A stretch of 29,947 bases of DNA from an uncultured Collinsella sp. (GTDB taxonomy: Bacteria; Actinomycetota; Coriobacteriia; Coriobacteriales; Coriobacteriaceae). Below the pieces are notes generated by a model. It was not told where the DNA came from, did no database searches, and saw nothing but the letters and a program-made list of their open reading frames with translations. Shown here piece by piece: positions 16,148-21,722 of the stretch. The DNA lies in assembly GCA_902496455.1 (NCBI GenBank), contig CABVAY010000026.1:1-29947 (forward strand), read 5' to 3'. A program made the translations under genes and the position numbers. Every line of letters starts with the position of its first letter. Positions within the stretch are counted from its first letter, which is position 1.

Positions 16148-17085
16148 TGGTTTCTCCCGGGGCAGGTCTTTCCGCCGTTGCGATCGTCGGTCCGACGGCG
16201 GTTGGTAAGAGTGATGTTGCCGACCGTTTGGCGGCTCGTCTTTCGTCCGAAGTGCTGTCGTGCGATGCGATGCAAATCTATCGCGGCATGGACATCGGTA
16301 CCGCAAAGATGGCGCCCGATGAGTGTACGGCGCCGCTGCGTCTCGTCGACATTGTAGAGCCGGGTGTGGCGTACTCTGCGGCGCTTTATCAGGCTGACGC
16401 TCGCGCGCATGTTGAGCGTCTCCTTGGTTCGGATTGCCTGCCGGTTTTTTGCGGAGGTACGGGGCTGTATCTCAAGGCCGCCCTCGATGAGATGGACTTT
16501 CCCTCGGGTGAACTTGAGGACGATCGCCGTGTGGGCTATCAGGAGCTTGCCGAGCGTATTGGCGAGGAAGAACTTCATGCCCTGCTTGCCGAGCGCGACC
16601 CAGAATCGGCTGCTGTTATTCATCCCCATAACGTGCGCCGTGTGATTCGTGCGCTCGAGATGCATGATGATGGTATCTCCTATGCAAAGCAAAAAAGTCA
16701 GTTTAGTGTTCCGCGCGAGCATTATCATGCTCTATGGTTTGGTCTGACGCGTAATCGCGAGGTGCTTTACGAGCGCATTAACCTGCGTGTCGATCTGATG
16801 TTTGAACAGGGCCTTGTCGATGAGGTTCGCGGTCTTATGGACCAGGGGCTGGGAGATGCCCTGACTTCGATGCAGGCAATTGGCTATAAAGAGATCATTG
16901 ATGCTTTCAATGGCGTGATTTCTATGGATGAGGCTCGCGAACTCATCAAGATGCGTTCGCGTCGCTATGCCAAACGTCAGCTTTCGTGGTTTAAGCGCGA
17001 TGACCGTATCGTGTGGTTTGATATGGACGAGTTTACGATCGATGAGGTCGTTGAGGACATCCTGCATCGTATTGAGGCTGCCTAA
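16147..17085 (+). CDS. miaA: tRNA dimethylallyltransferase MiaA
   Basis: A 312-residue enzyme that transfers a dimethylallyl group to A37 of tRNAs reading UNN codons, the step before MiaB. The P-loop GPTAVGKS is at residues 15-22, followed by the family's SCDAMQIYRGMDIGTAK and FCGGTGLYLKAA segments. The C-terminal RRYAKRQLSWFKRDDR motif is also typical. Length is normal. The start overlaps the miaB stop and the stop overlaps the hflX start (TAATG each time), so miaB-miaA-hflX are translationally coupled. Confidence 0.97.
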   Translation: MVSPGAGLSAVAIVGPTAVGKSDVADRLAARLSSEVLSCDAMQIYRGMDIGTAKMAPDECTAPLRLVDIVEPGVAYSAALYQADARAHVERLLGSDCLPVFCGGTGLYLKAALDEMDFPSGELEDDRRVGYQELAERIGEEELHALLAERDPESAAVIHPHNVRRVIRALEMHDDGISYAKQKSQFSVPREHYHALWFGLTRNREVLYERINLRVDLMFEQGLVDEVRGLMDQGLGDALTSMQAIGYKEIIDAFNGVISMDEARELIKMRSRRYAKRQLSWFKRDDRIVWFDMDEFTIDEVVEDILHRIEAA

Positions 17086-18374
17086 TGGCCCGTTTCCCCC
17101 TTGTTCCCACGGCACCCGAGCCCGAGCGTGCCATATTAGTTGGTGTTGAGTGGCGCGACAATGCATGGCCGCTCGATCGCTCGCTTGATGAGCTGGAGCG
17201 TCTTGCCCACACGGCTGGTGCCCAGTGCGTGGCACGCTTGTCACAGCGTTTGGTAAAGCCGTATCCTAAATCGTTTATCGGTTCCGGTAAGGTTGAAGAG
17301 CTGTGCGGCCTGGTGCATCGCATGGATGCCGATGTCGTTATTTTTGACGACGACCTGACGCCCTCGCAGCAATCCTATTTGGAGAAAGCCGTGGGCGAGC
17401 CGGTAAAGATTATCGATCGTACGGCACTGATCCTGGATATCTTTGGCCTGCATGCTCAGACGCGTGAGGGACGCCTGCAGGTACAGCTGGCACAGCTTCA
17501 ATATCTGTTACCTCGCCTGCGCGGCATGTGGAGCCATCTTGCCAAGGAGCAGACGCGCGGTGGCATCGGCTCACGCTTTGGACAGGGTGAAAGTCAGCTT
17601 GAGGTCGACCGTCGCTTGATTCGCAACAAGATTGCCGCGCTTCGTCGTGAGCTCAAGCAGGTTGAACAGCGTCGCGATGTTCAATCTAAGAGTCGCATTG
17701 AGTCACCGGCGTTTCGCGTCGCGTTAGCCGGTTATACCAATGCCGGTAAATCGACGCTGCTCAATCGTCTGACCGGCTCTACGGTACTTTCGCAGGACAA
17801 GCTGTTTGCTACGCTCGACCCGACGACGCGTTCGTATCGCCTGCCCGGCGGTCGCGGCATGACGATCACCGACACCGTCGGCTTTATTCAAAAGCTGCCG
17901 CATGGTTTGGTCGATGCCTTTAAATCGACGCTGTCCGAGGTGTTGGGTGCCGATCTAATTCTCAAAGTCGTAGATGCGTCTGACGAAGACTACGAGCGCC
18001 AGCTCGAGGCGGTCGATCGCGTTCTTGACGAGATCGGTGCCGGCGAGCGTTTGACGCTTACGGTATTCAATAAAATCGATCTTCTCGATAGCGTTGATCG
18101 ACTGAGCTTCCGGCGTCGCTATCCCGAGGCCGTGCTGTTCTCGGCCCAGACGGGCGAGGGACTCGACGATCTCGTCGACCGTATTGCTCGTGAGGCGGCT
18201 GCTACCGATGTGTTGCTTTCTGCTGATATCCCGTATCGCGAGGGCGCCCTCATCACGCTGGTGCATGAGCAGGGAACCCTTTTGCACGAGGAATATCTTG
18301 AGGACGGCGTTCGTATTGTGGCGAAGCTGCCGGCCCGTATCGCGCCGCGGCTCGAGCGTTATCGCACTGAGTAG
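17085..18374 (+). CDS. hflX: GTPase HflX
   Basis: A 429-residue ribosome-associated GTPase that rescues or splits stalled 70S ribosomes in stress. The N-terminal HflX domain includes FIGSGKVEEL (near 64-73) and DDDLTPSQQ; a coiled-coil region follows with TRGGIGSRFGQGESQLEVDRR. The G domain begins with GYTNAGKST (216-224), then DTVGFIQKLPHGLVDAFKST and FNKIDLL. A C-terminal domain of about 60 residues completes it. miaA-hflX adjacency is common. The last 16 bases overlap, tail to tail, the end of the minus-strand acyltransferase gene, with no terminator between. Confidence 0.96.
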   Translation: MARFPLVPTAPEPERAILVGVEWRDNAWPLDRSLDELERLAHTAGAQCVARLSQRLVKPYPKSFIGSGKVEELCGLVHRMDADVVIFDDDLTPSQQSYLEKAVGEPVKIIDRTALILDIFGLHAQTREGRLQVQLAQLQYLLPRLRGMWSHLAKEQTRGGIGSRFGQGESQLEVDRRLIRNKIAALRRELKQVEQRRDVQSKSRIESPAFRVALAGYTNAGKSTLLNRLTGSTVLSQDKLFATLDPTTRSYRLPGGRGMTITDTVGFIQKLPHGLVDAFKSTLSEVLGADLILKVVDASDEDYERQLEAVDRVLDEIGAGERLTLTVFNKIDLLDSVDRLSFRRRYPEAVLFSAQTGEGLDDLVDRIAREAAATDVLLSADIPYREGALITLVHEQGTLLHEEYLEDGVRIVAKLPARIAPRLERYRTE

Positions 18375-19063
18375 ACGAGCTCCAAAATGCCCAGAATGAT
18401 GGGCTGATGCAGCAGATAAAAGGGGAGTGCATGACGTCCAAGGCTGGCGAGCGCCGGGACGGGATTGGCGTAGGCCCAGCTTGGGGCGGGATGTTCACAT
18501 CTTTGAGCGGTACGCGCAGCAAAGTATCCTGTGAGATACATGAATATGAACGGGATGATTGGATAATAGTCGCCTGAAACGAACCAGGGGTCGGGAAATC
18601 CTAGCCACGCCAAATAGGGGAATGAATAGGTCGATTTCGGGATGCCCCATGTCGCTGCGAAGAGAGCGAGGCATATCGCAATGCCCCACGTGCTGGGCAC
18701 TTTCTGAAGCATCGGTCGTATTACGGCTGCCACAGCGGTACACGCCGCCATGCAATAAATGATGCCAAAGTTCACTGAATCGTCGACCGATACGAGCGTT
18801 GTTGCGATCCAGACGACCAAAGCTGCGGCTGCGTACTTGGCCGCTCGTTTAGCATTGTTGCGTGAGAGCGTGCACATCCAACCCGCGATAAACAGGAATA
18901 CCCAGCTGATGCTGGCACGCCAGATGTCTTGAAAGACGGTCTGTGCAAACCAGGGCATATCCCAACCGTACAGGTAGGCAAGATCGTAGCAAGCGTGAAA
19001 ACCTGCCATTGAAATCATCGTAAACCCGCGGACGGTATCAAAGATGGTGATGCGTTTCTGCAT
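18359..19063 (-). CDS. DUF1624 / heparan-alpha-glucosaminide N-acetyltransferase-like membrane protein
   Basis: A 234-residue membrane protein with about seven hydrophobic helices. The opening KRITIFDTVRGFTMISMAGFHACYDLAYLYGW matches the DUF1624/HGSNAT-like acyltransferase family, including the early D-x-x-R and the H that are usually important. The C-terminal SLGRHALPFYLLHQPIILGIL is also characteristic. Such proteins are thought to move acyl groups across the membrane to surface sugars; the substrate here cannot be told. Its ATG overlaps the lexA stop by one base (TAATG on the minus strand), so it is translationally coupled to lexA. Its 3' end overlaps hflX by 16 bases. Confidence 0.85.
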   Translation of the reverse strand: MQKRITIFDTVRGFTMISMAGFHACYDLAYLYGWDMPWFAQTVFQDIWRASISWVFLFIAGWMCTLSRNNAKRAAKYAAAALVVWIATTLVSVDDSVNFGIIYCMAACTAVAAVIRPMLQKVPSTWGIAICLALFAATWGIPKSTYSFPYLAWLGFPDPWFVSGDYYPIIPFIFMYLTGYFAARTAQRCEHPAPSWAYANPVPALASLGRHALPFYLLHQPIILGILELVYSVR

Positions 19064-19707
19064 TACGAGAACCGGCGCATCAAGCCGACGACTTTGCCCA
19101 AGATAACGGGATTCGTTGCATAGATAGGCTCCATGGTGTCATTCTCGGGCTGCAGGCGTACGCGTCCCTGCTCCTTGTAGAACGTCTTGACGGTCGCTGA
19201 ACCATCAATCATGGCCACGACAATTTCGCCGTTCATGGCACTCTTTTGTTCACGGACGATGATGTAATCGCCATTGAAGATGCCGACATTGATCATTGAG
19301 CTCCCATGCACCTCAAGGATAAAGGAACCCTGATCGGTGGCGATTTCGGTCGGGATAGTAAAAGTGTCTTCGATATTCTGCTCGGCCAGAATGGGAATCC
19401 CAGCCGCGACGCGACCAACGAGCGGTAGCGAGACCGTTCCGCGAGGTGCGGTGGGTTCGTCAGATTTAGAAATTGAGACAGAGGAACCGTCCTCGTTAAA
19501 GAGTTCCAGGGCGCGCGGTTTGGTGGCATCGCGCTTGAGTAGCCCGCGCGCCTCCAGGGCAGATAGATGGGCGTGCACGGTGCTGGGGGAGGAAAGGCCC
19601 ACGGCAGAAGCCATCTCGCGCACGCTGGGCGGATAACCTTTCTCCTGCTGATATTCCTTGATGAAGTCGTAAATTTGCTGCTGACGCTTGGTAATTTTGC
19701 GAGCCAT
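19063..19707 (-). CDS. lexA: SOS repressor LexA
   Basis: A 214-residue LexA. The N-terminal winged helix (about 1-65, KRQQQIYDFIKEYQQEKGYPPSVREMA then SSPSTVHAHLSALE) binds SOS boxes. The C-terminal S24 peptidase domain has the A102-G103 cleavage bond in RVAAGIP, catalytic Ser137 in HGSSM and Lys174 in SATVKTFYKE. The ATG at 19707 is chosen because it begins the conserved MARKITKRQQ with AGAGAGGA upstream; the open frame runs 35 codons further back, but that stretch crosses the SOS boxes and is not family-like. RecA-stimulated self-cleavage would derepress recA, lexA and the divergent LysM gene. Confidence 0.96.
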   Translation of the reverse strand: MARKITKRQQQIYDFIKEYQQEKGYPPSVREMASAVGLSSPSTVHAHLSALEARGLLKRDATKPRALELFNEDGSSVSISKSDEPTAPRGTVSLPLVGRVAAGIPILAEQNIEDTFTIPTEIATDQGSFILEVHGSSMINVGIFNGDYIIVREQKSAMNGEIVVAMIDGSATVKTFYKEQGRVRLQPENDTMEPIYATNPVILGKVVGLMRRFS

Positions 19708-19730
19708 CAGGGCATCCTCTCTACCCATGT

Positions 19731-19744
19731 CAAACAAATGTTCG
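19731..19744. promoter_or_regulatory. SOS box 1 (lexA-proximal)
   Basis: CAAACAAATGTTCG differs from CGAAC-N4-GTTCG at one position. It lies 23 bases upstream of the lexA start codon and exactly 28 bases from box 2. Confidence 0.7.
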
Positions 19745-19752
19745 AATTTTGC

Positions 19753-19780
19753 TTGACAGGAACAACTGTTCGAAGATAAT
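19753..19780 (+). promoter_or_regulatory. promoter of the LysM/SOS division-inhibitor gene
   Basis: TTGACA (19753-19758) and GATAAT (19775-19780) with a 16-base spacer point toward the plus-strand LysM gene. SOS box 2 fills almost the whole spacer. The leader would be about 80 bases. No equally good minus-strand promoter for lexA was found. Confidence 0.75.
19759..19772. promoter_or_regulatory. SOS box 2 (central)
   Basis: GGAACAACTGTTCG has one mismatch to the SOS consensus. It sits between the -35 and -10 elements of the plus-strand promoter. Confidence 0.82.
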
Positions 19781-19786
19781 AATAAC

Positions 19787-19800
19787 CGAACATTCGTTCT
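19787..19800. promoter_or_regulatory. SOS box 3 (LysM-proximal)
   Basis: CGAACATTCGTTCT has one mismatch to the SOS consensus. It begins 28 bases from box 2 and lies at the predicted start region of the plus-strand transcript. Confidence 0.8.
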
Positions 19801-19867
19801 CGCGCTAGACATTTTTGTCCGCGCGGCTTGATAAAACTGTTCTCAGCAAAACACGCGAGAGGAGAAC

Positions 19868-20320
19868 ATGATGAACGCAACGAATATGGTCCAGGGAAAC
19901 CTCGCCCTTAAGCTCGAGACGCCTGCAGAACCCACTTTTACGGTTGTTCAGGGTGGCCGCTCCGGCTTTCAGCCTTTGACCGTAAAGCCTGCTCGCAATC
20001 AGCAGGCTGTAGTTGCGCCGGCCTGCGTTGCCCTGAAGGTTCCGACGATTGTCGCCGTTGCCGTTGCGCTTACGCTCTTCGTTGTCCTCGCTACGTCGGT
20101 CTTTAGCGCTCGTCACGCCGCGTATGCCGAGTCCGTTTCCAACGTTACCTACGAGACCATTCGCGTTCAGCCTGGCGATTCTCTTTGGTCGCTTGCCGAG
20201 GAATATCCAATCGAAGGCCTTTCCACGCAAGAGACTTCCGACATGATCCGTAACGTCAATCATCTGAAACATGGTTCGCTCGCTGCCGGTGCGCATCTTA
20301 AGGTTCCTGCTCGTTCGTAA
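19868..20320 (+). CDS. LysM membrane protein, probable SOS-induced cell division inhibitor
   Basis: A 150-residue protein with a cytoplasmic N-terminus of about 58 residues, one membrane helix (about 60-80), and an extracellular LysM domain (about 94-147, starting YETIRVQPGDSLWSLAEEYP). This layout and the divergent position next to lexA match the SOS division inhibitors YneA (Bacillus), DivS (Corynebacterium) and Rv2719c (Mycobacterium), which delay septation after DNA damage. SOS boxes overlap its promoter. Two adjacent ATGs exist; GAGAGGAG at 19857-19864 better fits the second (19871). The long N-terminal segment is larger than in YneA, and sequence similarity beyond LysM is low, so the function rests on context and layout. 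Confidence 0.8.
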   Translation: MMNATNMVQGNLALKLETPAEPTFTVVQGGRSGFQPLTVKPARNQQAVVAPACVALKVPTIVAVAVALTLFVVLATSVFSARHAAYAESVSNVTYETIRVQPGDSLWSLAEEYPIEGLSTQETSDMIRNVNHLKHGSLAAGAHLKVPARS

Positions 20321-20333
20321 TCATTATCGCGCT

Positions 20334-20377
20334 GCGCATGGTACCCTTGTTATCGTATAAGAGGAGGTACCATGCGC
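20334..20377. promoter_or_regulatory. perfect 12-bp inverted repeat covering the nrdR start
   Basis: GCGCATGGTACC (20334-20345) and GGTACCATGCGC (20366-20377) are exact reverse complements around a 20-base loop. The right arm contains the nrdR ATG (20372) and the end of its Shine-Dalgarno (GAGGAGG, 20361-20367). In RNA the hairpin would mask the start codon; in DNA it could be an operator. Confidence 0.75.
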
Positions 20378-20815
20378 TGTCCCAAATGCGGCAAGGCACA
20401 TACCCGCGTCGTTGATTCTCGTATGCAGGAGTCAAATAACACCATTAAGCGCCGTCGCGAATGTTGCTCGTGTAACTATCGCTTTACAACGTTTGAGCGA
20501 TGCGAAGATCCAATCGAGGTCATTAAGTCAGACGGAACCAAGCAGCGGTTCGATCGCAATAAGCTGCTCGTCGGCTTGATGCGCGCCACCATCAAGCGCG
20601 ATATCGACACTAAGAAGCTCAATGAGATTATCGACGACATCGAGGTCGAGCTGCGCTCTCGCACGCTGACGGCCGTCACGTCGCATGAGTTGGGTGACAT
20701 GGTGCTCAAGCGCTTGGCAAAGATCGACAAGGTGGCGTACATCCGTTTTGCCTCGGTCTACCGCGATTTCAAAGACGTCGATGAGTTTCTGCAAGAGCTC
20801 GACAAGCTAAGGTGA
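20372..20815 (+). CDS. nrdR: Transcriptional repressor NrdR
   Basis: A 147-residue repressor of ribonucleotide reductase genes. The N-terminal zinc ribbon has Cys pairs C3/C6 and C31/C34 (with an extra Cys32), in the family contexts MRCPKCG and RRRECCSC. An ATP-cone domain follows (about 49-139, PIEVIKSDGTKQRFDRNKL ... YIRFASVYRDF) that senses ATP/dATP. GAGGAGG precedes the ATG by four bases, but the start codon lies in a strong inverted repeat. It is 51 bases after the LysM gene, the same order as divS-nrdR and Rv2719c-nrdR. No nrd structural gene is in the window. Confidence 0.97.
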   Translation: MRCPKCGKAHTRVVDSRMQESNNTIKRRRECCSCNYRFTTFERCEDPIEVIKSDGTKQRFDRNKLLVGLMRATIKRDIDTKKLNEIIDDIEVELRSRTLTAVTSHELGDMVLKRLAKIDKVAYIRFASVYRDFKDVDEFLQELDKLR

Positions 20816-20819
20816 TTCC

Positions 20820-21263
20820 ATGTCCAACATTACCGTCAACATAAAGCGTCTCGACCCCACCGTCGAGCTTCCCAAATACGCCCATCCCACGGATGCCGGT
20901 CTTGACCTCCGAGCCAACGAGGATTGCACCCTCAAGCCTTTTGAGCGTCGCCTGGTCTCCACGGGCCTAGCTGTCGCCCTGCCCGACGGCTACGCCGGCT
21001 TCGTCCAGCCCCGCAGCGGCCTGGCCATTAAGCAAGGCCTGTCCATAGTCAACACTCCTGGCCTCATCGACGCCCACTACCGAGGAGAGCTCAAAGTCAT
21101 CCTCATCAACCTAGACCCCACGAACAACATCCAAATCAACAAAGGCGACCGCATCGCCCAACTCGTCATCCAAGAAGTCCCCACGGTCAACCTCGTAGAA
21201 GTAGAAGAACTAGATAAAACCGACCGAGGCAACGGAGGCTTCGGCTCCAGCGGCGTCGCTTAG
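20820..21263 (+). CDS. dut: dUTP diphosphatase (dUTPase)
   Basis: A 147-residue trimeric-type dUTPase that hydrolyses dUTP to dUMP, keeping uracil out of DNA and feeding dTMP synthesis. All five motifs are visible: DAGLDLRA, PRSGLAIKQG, VNTPGLIDAHYRGELKV, KGDRIAQLVI and the C-terminal RGNGGFGSSG. It starts 4 bases after the nrdR stop with AAGGTGA as ribosome site, so the two genes are likely coupled. From about 21040 the codon choice shifts to CAA, GAA, AAA, GTA, CTA and CGA, unlike the first half and the neighbours. Confidence 0.97.
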   Translation: MSNITVNIKRLDPTVELPKYAHPTDAGLDLRANEDCTLKPFERRLVSTGLAVALPDGYAGFVQPRSGLAIKQGLSIVNTPGLIDAHYRGELKVILINLDPTNNIQINKGDRIAQLVIQEVPTVNLVEVEELDKTDRGNGGFGSSGVA

Positions 21264-21298
21264 TCTTTTGCTTCGTTGAACGGAGTGTCGTAATGTCC

Positions 21299-21402
21299 GC
21301 TCGCCCCTGGGATGCCCCTATATATCATCCCGTGCTCAAACATTCTCGCTGCGCTGCGAAACTGCGCGCGGGACGATATATAGGGGCATCCCAGGGGCGA
21401 GC
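21299..21402. repeat. long-stem palindromic element, copy A
   Basis: A 104-bp hairpin element. The arm at 21299-21326 is the exact 28-base reverse complement of 21375-21402. Pairing continues inward after one A-C mismatch (a G-U pair on the minus strand) through TCCCG/CGGGA. The loop (about 21333-21368) contains TGCTCAAACATTCTCGCT and GCGAAACTGCGCG, which recur in inverted orientation in copy B. The outer arms are not shared with copy B. It begins 36 bases after the dut stop and lacks a T tract, so it is not a typical terminator. Confidence 0.9.
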
Positions 21403-21476
21403 TACGTTTACATGCTCGCAATCGGTTATGGCTTTCCATCTGAAGCCTAATGCTGTATCTAGAAGCTGTGTCTAAC

Positions 21477-21538
21477 AAGTAATTCGATCTGACAAAGAGA
21501 CGGCTCCTTTGTCAGATCGGATTACTTTGATTTCTTGT
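21477..21538. terminator. 21-bp-stem hairpin, probable bidirectional terminator
   Basis: Bases 21477-21497 pair with 21507-21527 over 21 positions with one G-U pair and a 9-base loop (AGACGGCTC). The right side is followed by TGATTTCTTGTTTT, which is T-rich. It lies between the two palindromic elements, in the gap between convergent genes, and is unrelated to them in sequence. Confidence 0.65.
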
Positions 21539-21601
21539 TTTCGAGTTTCCCTTCGCTGCTTTTAGTAGGGTAACCGATATGGCCGCTAATGCGTATGTAT
21601 A

Positions 21602-21709
21602 GCCGTGGCGCAGGCCGCCCACACATATCGTTCCACGCGCAGTTTCGCGGCGAGCGAAGCGAGAATGTTTGAGCATGGAATGATATGTGTGGGCGGCCTG
21701 CGCCACGGC
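21602..21709. repeat. long-stem palindromic element, copy B
   Basis: A 108-bp hairpin element. The arm at 21602-21629 is the exact reverse complement of 21682-21709, and pairing continues through GTTCCA/TGGAAT with a single G-U pair, giving a 34-bp stem. The loop (21636-21675) is the inverse of the copy A loop: CGCGCAGTTTCGC, then a GGCG insert lacking in copy A, then GCGAGAATGTTTGAGCA. The outer 22-24 bases of each arm are unrelated to copy A. It ends 13 bases from the glycosyltransferase stop codon. Confidence 0.9.
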
Positions 21710-21722
21710 GGACAGTCCGGTG

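Noticed and set aside
19708..19812. Extended lexA start
   Set aside because: The extra 35 codons cross all three SOS boxes and are not LexA-like.
21293..21475. Short open frames running through palindromic element copy A
   Set aside because: They arise from the inverted-repeat sequence itself. No convincing ribosome site, and similar peptides appear on both strands.
21299..21709. CRISPR array or insertion sequence ends
   Set aside because: Only two inverted copies with no spacers, no cas genes, no transposase and no target-site duplication visible.
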